Of a stretch of DNA of 64,000 bases, positions 35,622 to 43,572 are shown piece by piece; the stretch's first letter is position 1; every line of letters starts with the position of its first letter. The stretch spans positions 5,026,001 through 5,090,000 of the forward strand of contig NC_018025.1 in the NCBI RefSeq assembly GCF_000266945.1. The letters run 5' to 3'. The notes beneath the pieces were generated by a model that saw only the letters and a list, made by a program, of their open reading frames with translations, was not told the origin of the DNA and searched no databases. The stretch is from Desulfomonile tiedjei DSM 6799. Lineage in GTDB: Bacteria > Desulfobacterota > Desulfomonilia > Desulfomonilales > Desulfomonilaceae. Position numbers and translations under genes: made by a program.

Positions 35622-36099
35622 CGTTTTTCCTCGCTATTAATGAAACGTATTTCTACCCTTTAAAAATGTATTGCGAAACATCCCTCATCGATTGCGGTCT
35701 GTTCAAGCTCATGCACTCTCGGTTCGTTCTTCGGCAGGAAAACTCTTGAGAATTGACCCTGCCGGAAATTGTTTCTCAGGTACCGATCCAGTAAAAACAC
35801 CTCTATTATTAGCGTTGCGTTAGATTTTCGTTGACCGAAAAGATCGCATGAAGTATCCTCCACGGTTCGCGAACTGCAAAAACTGCAATCATCACAATAT
35901 GTTTCTCCGAGTTTTGGTGTGATGAACAGTCGGCGCTCATGTCCCGGTAATCTATGAGGTGTTTTGCATTCACGCCTTCGACCATCGCGCGGTTTCGAGG
36001 ATGAATGATCTCATACTATTTCGCAATCAAAAAGGGAATCGACGAGGAACTCTTCACAAAACGTTCCTCAAATGCGTTTTGAAGGCTAGACGGCACTAA
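35622..36099. other. Intergenic stretch, no gene seen
   Basis: Divergent promoters for the DUF3795 gene (minus) and the phosphate transporter (plus) should lie here. A 67-codon frame on the minus strand (35660-35863) has a GTG start without a ribosome-binding site and is not supported. No repeat family of this window is present. Confidence 0.4.
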
Positions 36100-37347
36100 A
36101 TGGTGAATTCTGAATTTGTTCTTCTCATTCTGAGTGTTGTGGCCGGCGCGTACATGGCGTGGAATATTGGCGCTAATGACTGCTCGAATGCGATGGCATC
36201 TGCAGTCGGTGCCAAAGTAATCACACTGAGACAAGCTCTTGTTCTGGCCACGGTCCTGACTTTCTTGGGTGCAACGTTCGTCGGGTCGCACGTAGCAAGG
36301 ACCATACTGAATGATATCGTGAATCAGGAGACAATCAAGAATCCTGTCCTCGTCTGGTTGGGGCTCTTGTCGGCATTGTTCTCGGCTTCACTTTGGGTAT
36401 GTCTGTCGACGTACAAGAATCTTCCCGTTTCCACTACTCACTCCATCATCGGAGCAATGATCGGAGTTGGACTGGTGGCAGGCGGTCCCAGCGTGGTCCA
36501 TTGGAGCAAGGTGGGGTTCATCTTCTTGTCCTGGATTCTCTCCCCTATCTTGAGCGGAGTGGCTGCTTTTTTCATTTTCAAATTTATAGACCGGACAATT
36601 CTTTCACGTTTGGATACTGCACGCGGTGCTGTATTTGTGAGTCCAATCCTGGTAGCTGCAACAGTATTCATCGTAACACTTTCTCTGGTCTCCAAAACAC
36701 CGTTGGGAGACAAATTACAGATTAACGGTTCGGAAGCCCTCCTCATCGCGATGATAGCCGCTCTAGTCAGCCATGTTGCGAGCTTCAGTATTCTCAAGTA
36801 CAAACTCAATCAGGGTGAGTTTGCGGTAGCAGAACAAATCTTTCGATATTTGCAGGTTATGACTTCGTGTTATGTTTCTTTCGGAACCGGAGCAAATGAT
36901 GTGGCAAATGCTATGGGACCGCTTGCCGGCATTTACTACATTTACTGCCATGGTGCGATCGCTGAACAAACCCCGATTGCACCGGTGCTTCTGGCTTTTG
37001 GAGGCGTCATGATCTGTATTGGGGTCTGGACCTGGGGCTATCGCGTCATCGAGACGATGGGTTCAAAAATTACCGAATTGACCAGCGTACGTGGGTTCAC
37101 TGTGGAATTTTCCGCGGCAACGGTAATTCTGGTGGCGAGCATGATGGGTCTTCCGGTATCAACCACCCATGCAGCGGTGGGTGCATTTGTCGGAGTGGGT
37201 CTGGCAAGAGGGTTGCAAGGTCTGCTGGACCTGGGAACACTGGCTCAGATTATGGTCTACTGGTTGATAACGGTTCCTGTTGCGGCAATTACCTCGGCGC
37301 TCATATACATGGGGTTGATTCTTCTCTTTATGGGAAGCAGTCTATAG
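36100..37347 (+). CDS. pit: Pit-type inorganic phosphate transporter
   Basis: The 415-aa inner-membrane protein has about 10-11 helices in two halves. The duplicated Pit signatures are present: NIGANDCSNAMASAVGAKVI and GTGANDVANAMGPLAG, each with the GANDxxNA core, and matching STTHSIIGAMIGVGL and STTHAAVGAFVGVGL. ATG 36100 is chosen; GAAGG is rather far upstream. It takes up phosphate with a cation (proton or sodium). The PhoU-like partner starts 10 bases downstream. Confidence 0.94.
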   Translation: MVNSEFVLLILSVVAGAYMAWNIGANDCSNAMASAVGAKVITLRQALVLATVLTFLGATFVGSHVARTILNDIVNQETIKNPVLVWLGLLSALFSASLWVCLSTYKNLPVSTTHSIIGAMIGVGLVAGGPSVVHWSKVGFIFLSWILSPILSGVAAFFIFKFIDRTILSRLDTARGAVFVSPILVAATVFIVTLSLVSKTPLGDKLQINGSEALLIAMIAALVSHVASFSILKYKLNQGEFAVAEQIFRYLQVMTSCYVSFGTGANDVANAMGPLAGIYYIYCHGAIAEQTPIAPVLLAFGGVMICIGVWTWGYRVIETMGSKITELTSVRGFTVEFSAATVILVASMMGLPVSTTHAAVGAFVGVGLARGLQGLLDLGTLAQIMVYWLITVPVAAITSALIYMGLILLFMGSSL

Positions 37348-37357
37348 GTGGTGAATA

Positions 37358-38026
37358 ATGAGACTCGTCCTCGGCAACTTGTTTCGAAGATCCCCTTTTG
37401 AAAACACGCTCCGTCATGCAGAAAAAGTGGCCCAATGCGGTCCTTTGTTCGTCAGAGCAATCCAGTCTTATTTTGTGGCAGATCGCCATCAGTTCGAGCT
37501 TCTCAAGGAAGACATCCGGGAAATAGAAGCAGAAGCGGACAGAATGAAAAGGAACATTCGCGGGCACTTACCGGCAGCCATTCTCATGCCCGTGGATAAA
37601 TCCGTCTTTTTCTCATTTCTTCGCGAGGCTGATAAGGTAGTGGATTCAATAAAGGATGCTCTATACTGGATGTCATATTATCGTCTGGAACTTCCGGAAG
37701 ACATTCAGAATGACTATATCTTGCTTGCCAAGGAGGTCGGCGACTATCTGGGTTTCCTGCCGGAGATGGTGAAGCGCAGTCACACGTTCTTTTCCACTCG
37801 AATGGAACAGGACAGGGAGGCGGTAAAGGAGATTATCCGCGAGATTCGATTTCGGGAAAAGGAATCCGACGATCTCGAGAAGACAATGTTCATTCGACTC
37901 TGTGCAGACGAAACAATTCCTCCGAAAACGTTCTTCATAATGATACGCCTGGTGGAGACCACGGGAGATATTGCAGACCATCTCGAGAATTCAGCGGACA
38001 TGATGCGCATCATGATTGCCCGGTAA
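37358..38026 (+). CDS. DUF47/PhoU-like regulator of the Pit transporter
   Basis: The 222-aa helical protein belongs to the DUF47 (TIGR00153-type) family. It has LEEDIREIEAEADRMKRNI-like LKEDIREIEAEADRMKRNI, PVDKSVFFSFLREADKVVDS and IADHLENSADMM, the two-fold helical repeats of PhoU proteins. ATG 37358 follows TAGGTGGTGAATA. The pit-DUF47 pair is a standard arrangement; the partner is thought to control the transporter. Metal-binding acidic repeats (EADKVVD, DIADHLENS) are kept. Confidence 0.92.
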   Translation: MRLVLGNLFRRSPFENTLRHAEKVAQCGPLFVRAIQSYFVADRHQFELLKEDIREIEAEADRMKRNIRGHLPAAILMPVDKSVFFSFLREADKVVDSIKDALYWMSYYRLELPEDIQNDYILLAKEVGDYLGFLPEMVKRSHTFFSTRMEQDREAVKEIIREIRFREKESDDLEKTMFIRLCADETIPPKTFFIMIRLVETTGDIADHLENSADMMRIMIAR

Positions 38027-38189
38027 TTCATGATCTCCGGGGAGAATCTCTCTCGAATCGGGGCTGGTGTTTCTTGCGGAGAGTCGAGATTTAAGGTGTG
38101 ACGTTGAGCGGAACTCTTCCAGAGAGTTCCTGCCCAACTTTAATTATATTTGCATAACCGTGTTGCACGGTTGACAAATCATCCGATTA

Positions 38190-38377
38190 TAACGAATGTC
38201 AAAATTCTTGTCCGATTGCGAAAAGCGATTCTCGAAAATCGGTGGGTGCCGTGCCTCCGTGCCGGCACATTTTTCTTAACAAATCAACCAGTTCAGCCCG
38301 GCAGAGACGCCGGGCCCTACCATTCCTTATAAGGATGGGATGTTCAAAACGTCAGAAATTATGTCAACTGCTATAAC
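38190..38377. repeat. Family C repeat with extended flanks, copy 3
   Basis: The central 38239-38324 has GGTGGGTGCCG, GTGCCGGCAC and CCCGGCAGAGACGCCGGG hairpins. The outer parts, ATTATAACGAATGTCAAAATTC on the left and GAAATTATGTCAACTGCTATAA on the right, form imperfect inverted repeats. The right end runs into the DUF1269 gene and supplies its last codons and stop. Confidence 0.72.
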
Positions 38378-38897
38378 AGGTTATCGCTTTCTGGAGGGCG
38401 AGGGCTTCATCCCTCGGAAGAGTAGTCTGCACCAGGCAACCATTGTTCTCCCGAAAGACATCGAGGACCTTTTCAGCATTCATATCGCCTCTCACCGCAA
38501 GAATCAGTGTAGATGTGCCGGGATTCATAGTGCTTGCCACTTCGTTGACAACATTTTTGGGAACACCGGCATCGGAATATTTTGCGGCCACGGTACCCGC
38601 CAACCAACCGAGAATGAGTCCTGCCTGTATTCCAAGAAGTGCTCCCATAAATGAAGCTCCCGAGAAGATCCATGCTACCAATCCGCCCAAGAATCCGAAG
38701 TACAAAGCCCCTGTCGTGGGAATCTGGGAGAATAGATCGAACGATTGTTCCGTGATCGTTTCACCGTCAGGCGTTTTTTCGAGAAGAACAGAATCCTCCA
38801 GTTCGATGACCGCTGCCTTTTCGAGTTCTTTCATTTCAGTTAAAAGAGCGTCCGCCTGGTACCTGTCCTTGAATCCAACAACCAGAAGTTCATGCAT
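38364..38897 (-). CDS. DUF1269-type membrane protein
   Basis: The 177-aa protein starts at ATG 38897 (MHELLVVGFKDRYQAD) behind GGAGAGAAATA. The N-terminal alpha/beta part (about 1-70) is followed by a Gly-rich membrane hairpin (ALYFGFLGGLVAWIFSGASF, LLGIQAGLILGWLAGTVA) and a C-terminal alpha/beta part ending LQKAITCYSS. This is the DUF1269 layout. Function is unknown. The last five codons and stop lie in a repeat end, so the original C-terminus may have been changed by insertion. Confidence 0.8.
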   Translation of the reverse strand: MHELLVVGFKDRYQADALLTEMKELEKAAVIELEDSVLLEKTPDGETITEQSFDLFSQIPTTGALYFGFLGGLVAWIFSGASFMGALLGIQAGLILGWLAGTVAAKYSDAGVPKNVVNEVASTMNPGTSTLILAVRGDMNAEKVLDVFRENNGCLVQTTLPRDEALALQKAITCYSS

Positions 38898-38918
38898 TAT
38901 TTCTCTCCAGAAGTACAT

Positions 38919-39234
38919 AGGGATTCTGCATTATGAAAATGTCGCGGAACAGGAAGATACCTCTATCTCTGTCCGGGCGTCAATGAGAAATTGTGCGAGG
39001 CAGTGATAACACAATGCGAGGCATTCTTATGCCGAAGTGGAGCCTCGGCGGCGGCACAAAGCAGAATTGTGTCGTTGTGTGCCGAACAATCGTCGCGAAT
39101 GATTGGATGTTTCCTGTCTCTTGTCAGTGATGAGGTACCTGCAAACACTTTGGCAAACAATAGCCATATTTTTCCTGAATTTGGCATGCGTACATCGGCA
39201 GCAGCAATCAAGAATCGGCACAGGCCGATGATCT
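38919..39234. other. Intergenic stretch, no gene seen
   Basis: A direct repeat TGCGAGGCA occurs twice within 30 bases (about 38995-39025). No coding frame on either strand has a ribosome-binding site. It presumably holds the promoter of the DUF1269 gene and the end of the receiver transcript. Confidence 0.4.
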
Positions 39235-39789
39235 TCAAATCCCTTTGCTGCTGATGCGGTCGTCGTGCTTTATCCGTTCCTGAATACCTTTTCCGATCTG
39301 GTACGTACGATCGAATTCCGACCAGAAGGCTTTCTCTTTGTCTTTCCACCCGGGCCCGAAACGCTCGTCAAAGAAATCCCCCAGTTTGTCAAATAACAGT
39401 TTCCAGGGAGGCTCACCTTGCTCATGAGCCTTGAACAGAGCGGTGAGCAGTTGGTCGAGCTCGGGCAGAGTCTCCTTGGGGAGATAGGAAATGGCTCCCT
39501 TGCGAACACAGGCCAACAGCGTGTCAGGATCGATGGCATGGGCTGTAAGCATAACTGTAGGAAAATTTCTTGCAACGGACTCTTCCAACAGTTTCAAACC
39601 GTCAACGCCCATGATGTCGAGAATCACCAAATCATAGCGATTGTTTTTCAATTTTTCGGACGCGCTACGATAGTCACCCGCACAATCAATCACAGAATCC
39701 TCAAGGACGTCCTGTATCGATTCGAGTACGTCGGGTTCGTCATCGACCGCCAGAATATGCTTACCTGCCAAATACGATTTATTCTTCAT
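39235..39789 (-). CDS. Receiver response regulator with C-terminal helical extension
   Basis: The 184-aa protein starts at ATG 39789 behind CGGAGAAAAAAC. The receiver (about 10-125) has ILAVDDEPDVLE, phosphoacceptor in LVILDIMGVDG, VMLTAHAI and YLPKETLPE. About 60 residues follow (PPWKLLFDKLGDFFDERFGP, KEKAFWSEFDRTYQIG) that are charged and helical and not a known DNA-binding domain. No kinase gene is adjacent. It differs from the other receivers in the window in both sequence and tail. Confidence 0.88.
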   Translation of the reverse strand: MKNKSYLAGKHILAVDDEPDVLESIQDVLEDSVIDCAGDYRSASEKLKNNRYDLVILDIMGVDGLKLLEESVARNFPTVMLTAHAIDPDTLLACVRKGAISYLPKETLPELDQLLTALFKAHEQGEPPWKLLFDKLGDFFDERFGPGWKDKEKAFWSEFDRTYQIGKGIQERIKHDDRISSKGI

Positions 39790-39858
39790 AGTTTTTTCTC
39801 CGAACAGTAAGCTTGCAATCGCTCCCATGAACTTAGAAAGTTCAAGGACAAAAGTCAA

Positions 39859-40285
39859 GCTCGATTGCTAAAGGCGTTTTGATTGCCAGGTACTCGCTAG
39901 TTCTACAAAAGCTTTAGAGACTTAGTCATGTCTTCAACACTATAAAGCTGAGACAGAAGTTTCGTATAATGAACTGCAGCCTCATTGGAATGGCTCCGTT
40001 TAGACAACTTCTTACTCGTCCATATCACTGATTTTGAACAGATCGAGTAGGCTTTTTGCCGATGAATTCTATCAAAAAGTTTTACGATTCAGATTTGGAC
40101 GAATGTCTCACACAGCGTCTTCGTTACTTACATCATGAATTATGTGCCAGAAGGAATATACGAATGTTCGCATATTGGAACGGTTTTGCTTGACTTGCAA
40201 TTGGACGTACCGGTAATTTGGTTAGAATCTTACATCACATGTCGAATGGGCTTGGTCGGGATTCGCACAACAAAAGGAGGTTGCG
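39859..40285. promoter_or_regulatory. Regulatory region upstream of the TRAP operon
   Basis: The 427-bp space contains no gene. TTGGAC at about 40201-40206 with TAGAAT at 40223-40228 (16-base spacing) is a weak sigma-70 candidate. TGGAACGGTTTTGCT at 40176-40190 resembles a -24/-12 element but its GG-to-GC spacing is 9, one short of the RpoN rule. AAAGGAGG at 40273-40280 is the dctP ribosome-binding site. Confidence 0.35.
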
Positions 40286-41368
40286 GTGAAGGTAGAGAAA
40301 TTGGCAATCGTCGTCATGGTCTGCTTGATGAGCTTCGGTTTACTCGTCGGCCCCTCCATGGGACAGGCTCCATCTCTGGACAAATGGAAGCCGGCCTTCG
40401 ATCCGTCGAAAGCCAAGTACAAATGCGTTGTATCCAATGTCTCTCACCCGGTACTCAAGGGAGTTTATGCCGGATTCGCTATCAGAGATGAACTCTGGAA
40501 GCGAACCAATGGTCAGATTTACCTCGATTACAAGCCGTTCTCCATGTTGGGGGGAGAGGTAGAAGTCCTCAACCAACTTCAAATGGGCGCCATCCAGGGC
40601 ATGGGATGCAGTTCAGTGGCAGCCACCAACCTGGGGCCTCGATTCGGGCTCGTTAACTTGCCGTTTCTCATCGATTCTTTTGAAAAACTCGACAAATTCG
40701 TCGGCAGTGGACAGCTTTTCGATCACTTTATGAATGCCATGGACCATCAAGGGATTATTGGGCTGGACATAACGGGGTACGGCAATTACGGCTGGGCCAC
40801 AATCGATCCGGTCCGCTCCTATGATGATGCCAAAAAGGTGAAGTTCCGCACCGCAGAAGCTGCAGTAAACCAGTTGCTTTATCAGGAGTGGGGATTCAAT
40901 CCGGTAGTCATGCCGTGGCCTGATGTACCCGTTGCTCTGAAGCAGGGGGTCATTACGGGCTTGGATCACACCCCTTCAGTCTGCAATATTACCAAGAAAT
41001 TTGAAGACGCCAAATACTTCACGTACGTTAACTATGCCCAGGGGCTATTTATCTGGATCTTTAACAAGGGCTGGTTCAATTCGTTGCCGCCGGACCTGCA
41101 GAAGACCTTTAGAGAGGTGGTCCGCGAGGTCTGCGCAAAGATCCGCGCAGAGGTTGTGCAGCAGGAATTCGATCAGATAGAGGCCGCAAAGAAATCAGGA
41201 GTCGAGTTTATAACCCTTCCCGATGGAGACATGAGCGCCCTGCGGAAAAAGTCAGTGCCGGTTCTGGACAAGTACGCACCGGAAATCAACAAACTTTATC
41301 CAGGAGACAAGTACAGACCATCCAATTACCTGGAAGAGGTTAAAGGCTACATAGGCTATAAGCCATAA
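40286..41368 (+). CDS. dctP: TRAP transporter substrate-binding protein, DctP type
   Basis: The 360-aa protein uses a GTG start (40286) with AAAGGAGG 5 bases upstream. A signal peptide (LAIVVMVCLMSFGLLVGPSMG) is followed by a mature DctP fold: LWKRTNGQIYLDYKP, LNQLQMGAIQGMGCSS, the conserved Arg in KKVKFRTAEAAVNQL that pairs with a ligand carboxylate, and the GVITGLDHT region. It binds an organic acid in the periplasm and hands it to DctQ/DctM. The exact ligand is not readable. An 11-bp hairpin follows the stop. Confidence 0.93.
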   Translation: MKVEKLAIVVMVCLMSFGLLVGPSMGQAPSLDKWKPAFDPSKAKYKCVVSNVSHPVLKGVYAGFAIRDELWKRTNGQIYLDYKPFSMLGGEVEVLNQLQMGAIQGMGCSSVAATNLGPRFGLVNLPFLIDSFEKLDKFVGSGQLFDHFMNAMDHQGIIGLDITGYGNYGWATIDPVRSYDDAKKVKFRTAEAAVNQLLYQEWGFNPVVMPWPDVPVALKQGVITGLDHTPSVCNITKKFEDAKYFTYVNYAQGLFIWIFNKGWFNSLPPDLQKTFREVVREVCAKIRAEVVQQEFDQIEAAKKSGVEFITLPDGDMSALRKKSVPVLDKYAPEINKLYPGDKYRPSNYLEEVKGYIGYKP

Positions 41369-41377
41369 CACTTTCAA

Positions 41378-41404
41378 ATAGAGAGCCTCCCTGAGGCTCT
41401 CTAT
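41378..41404 (+). terminator. Hairpin between dctP and dctQ (attenuator-like)
   Basis: ATAGAGAGCCT and AGGCTCTCTAT form a perfect 11-bp stem with a 5-base loop. There is no T-run after it, so it more likely stabilises dctP mRNA or partly stops transcription, giving more binding protein than permease. Confidence 0.65.
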
Positions 41405-41542
41405 CACGTACCAAGCATTATGTATTGGGGTGAAGGGGCCTATCTTTCCTCTCGCCCTCTGGTTGCAGTTGCAGGCTCCTTTCCTGTCACCGGATTGCAG
41501 TCTTCCGGATCTCAGTTAGTACACATCCAAAGGAATAGCTCT

Positions 41543-42037
41543 ATGTTTGGAAAAGTCCTCAATGGAATCGACAAGATCCTTACGTTTCTGGAGAATTGGA
41601 CGCTGTTCATCAGTGTCATGGCAGCCCTTTTGGCACTCTTTTTTAATGTGGTTCTTCGCTACACCATAAATTATACCCTGGCATGGTCCGAAGAACTGGT
41701 TCGTGAAGTTATCATCTTCACAACTTTTATAGGGTGCGGTGCTGCAGTCAAGTACCGTTCCATGATCAAGATCGACGCCTTGGTTCAATTAGTTCCCAAA
41801 CTAAAGCTTCCCTTGACGTATTTCAGTCATTTGGCAACAATCGTTTTCTCCCTCATGATGCTTTATTATGGCTGGAAAATCGCTGCGTTACAGGTGATGA
41901 CCAATCAAAAGACCATCATTATGGAGATTCCTCTGGTGTATCTCTATTCCTTCCTTCCTATTATGGGAGCGACTATGCTCATTCGAACCATCCAGGTCAT
42001 ATACCAGGACCTTCAAGAGCAGCGCACCTCCAAATAA
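41543..42037 (+). CDS. dctQ: TRAP transporter small permease, DctQ type
   Basis: The 164-aa protein starts at ATG 41543 (MFGKVLNGIDKILTFL) behind AAAGGAATAGC; a longer frame from 41420 would begin with unlikely sequence. Four membrane helices are seen (TLFISVMAALLALFFNVVLR, LVREVIIFTTFIGCGAAVKY, HLATIVFSLMMLYYGWK, LYSFLPIMGATMLI). The RYTINYTLAWSEEL stretch is typical of DctQ. It pairs with the large permease DctM encoded downstream. Confidence 0.9.
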   Translation: MFGKVLNGIDKILTFLENWTLFISVMAALLALFFNVVLRYTINYTLAWSEELVREVIIFTTFIGCGAAVKYRSMIKIDALVQLVPKLKLPLTYFSHLATIVFSLMMLYYGWKIAALQVMTNQKTIIMEIPLVYLYSFLPIMGATMLIRTIQVIYQDLQEQRTSK

Positions 42038-42114
42038 AAGAAACAACGTGGTCGAGTGGAAAAACCATACTTTTCGTCACCCTGGGACTGATACTGATTA
42101 GGAGATACATCTTC

Positions 42115-43410
42115 ATGGAATCGAGTCACATAATCATCCTTCTGCTTCTTTTGGGTTTTTTGGCGAGCTATGTTCCTGTTTTTATGTGTCTGTTTTTTAC
42201 CGCAGTCCTCGGATTCATACTATTTACCGATCTACCCCTTCTATTACTCGCTCAAACGCTTTTCCGCAGCCTGGACAACTTTTCCCTCGTAGTAGTGCTC
42301 TTTTTCATTCTTTGCGGCAATATTATGACTACCGGTTCCATAGTCGAGAAGCTCATCAAGATGGCGAATGCCGTGGTGAGCTGGCTTCCCGGCGGACTGG
42401 GAATGGCGGGAGTAATTGCATGCGCCCTTTTCGGCGCTATCTCCGGATCTACTGTGGCTACGGTTGTGGCTCTGGGAGGATTCATGATCCCGGCGCTCAT
42501 CGAAAAGGGGTATCCGAAGAATTATGCCGTGGGGTTAATGACCACCTCAGGGAATCTCGGTGTGGTCATCCCGCCAAGCATCTCCATGATTCTCTACTGC
42601 ATGATCAGTAACGTGTCTCTGCAGGGCCTATTCTTGACCGGCTATCTTCCAGGTATTGCAATAACCCTGCTCATTTGCATTTATACCTTCTTCCTATTCC
42701 GCAACAACAAGGATCTCGTGCGCACGCCGATTTCAAGCGCGCGAGAATTTTTTGCCATTTTCAAAGAAGGCTTCTGGTCTTTGATGCTCCCGGTTATTAT
42801 TTTCGGCGGAATTTTTTCGGGGGCTTTTACGGCGAATGAAGCTGCCGTGATTGCATGCGTGTATGCAGTCATCGTGGAGCTGTTCATTCACCGATCCATG
42901 AACCTGGGGCAACTTAAGCAGGTGACCGTCTCCTCAGCTATCACTTCCGCAACTCTGTTGATCATCGTGGCAGGCGCGAGCTGCTTTGGCCGATTGCTTA
43001 CTCTGGAAAACATTCCGGGGAAGATTACGGAAACGGTTTTGTCCACCATTCAGTCTCCTTGGGTTTTTCTGCTTGTGATGAATGGTCTTCTGCTTGTAGT
43101 GGGAATGTTCATGGACATCATTTCGGCAACCCTTATTCTCGGACCTGTTTTTCTTCCTATGCTGAGCGCATTCCATATCGATGCAATGCATTTCGGACTT
43201 TTAATGACCGTCAATCTCGCGATCGGGTATTGCACTCCACCTGTAGGGGTCAGTCTTTACATCACGGGAGCTATGGTCAACAAAGACTTGGTCTGGGTGA
43301 CGAAAGCGTGTTTGCCGTTCTTGATCATACAAATAGGTGTTCTTCTGGTAATGACGTATATCCCAAACGCAGTTCTTTGGCTGCCCAGGCTCATGGGCTA
43401 TATACAATAG
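42115..43410 (+). CDS. dctM: TRAP transporter large permease, DctM type
   Basis: The 431-aa protein starts at ATG 42115 (MESSHIIILLLLLGF) with GGAG upstream. It has about 12 helices and DctM signatures: FFILCGNIMTTGSI, GAISGSTVATVVALGGFMIP, GNLGVVIPPSISMILY and a C-terminal TVNLAIGYCTPPVGVSLY. It forms the sodium-driven transport path for the DctP ligand. It ends the operon; a hairpin at 43508-43535 separates it from the convergent activator gene. Confidence 0.93.
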   Translation: MESSHIIILLLLLGFLASYVPVFMCLFFTAVLGFILFTDLPLLLLAQTLFRSLDNFSLVVVLFFILCGNIMTTGSIVEKLIKMANAVVSWLPGGLGMAGVIACALFGAISGSTVATVVALGGFMIPALIEKGYPKNYAVGLMTTSGNLGVVIPPSISMILYCMISNVSLQGLFLTGYLPGIAITLLICIYTFFLFRNNKDLVRTPISSAREFFAIFKEGFWSLMLPVIIFGGIFSGAFTANEAAVIACVYAVIVELFIHRSMNLGQLKQVTVSSAITSATLLIIVAGASCFGRLLTLENIPGKITETVLSTIQSPWVFLLVMNGLLLVVGMFMDIISATLILGPVFLPMLSAFHIDAMHFGLLMTVNLAIGYCTPPVGVSLYITGAMVNKDLVWVTKACLPFLIIQIGVLLVMTYIPNAVLWLPRLMGYIQ

Positions 43411-43507
43411 AAGACGGAGAGTTGCACTCAGGCATAGCCGAATTCCAATGCCCGCTTTCTGAACACTTGTTCGAGGGGGCCCGAGAGGAACTTCTTCCAA
43501 GGAGTCA

Positions 43508-43535
43508 GCACTGACCTGCACAGTCAGGTCAGTGC
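43508..43535. terminator. Hairpin in the convergent dctM/activator gap
   Basis: GCACTGACCT and AGGTCAGTGC make a perfect 10-bp stem with an 8-base loop. It lies between two convergent genes and could serve both; T-rich tract CATCTTTTG follows on the plus strand. Confidence 0.65.
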
Positions 43536-43572
43536 AGTTAGCATCTTTTGAATGCAAAATCGTATCAGAGAG

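Noticed and set aside
35660-35863. 67-codon frame on the minus strand between DUF3795 and pit
   Set aside because: It has a GTG start with no ribosome-binding site, and the composition does not look like protein.
40176-40190. Sigma-54 promoter (TGGAACGGTTTTGCT) upstream of dctP
   Set aside because: There are 9 bases between GG and GC; RpoN needs 10. Kept only as a note, although a sigma-54 activator is nearby.
41734-42114. N-terminal extension of dctM by 127 codons
   Set aside because: It overlaps dctQ out of frame; ATG 42115 has a GGAG box and gives the family's normal start.
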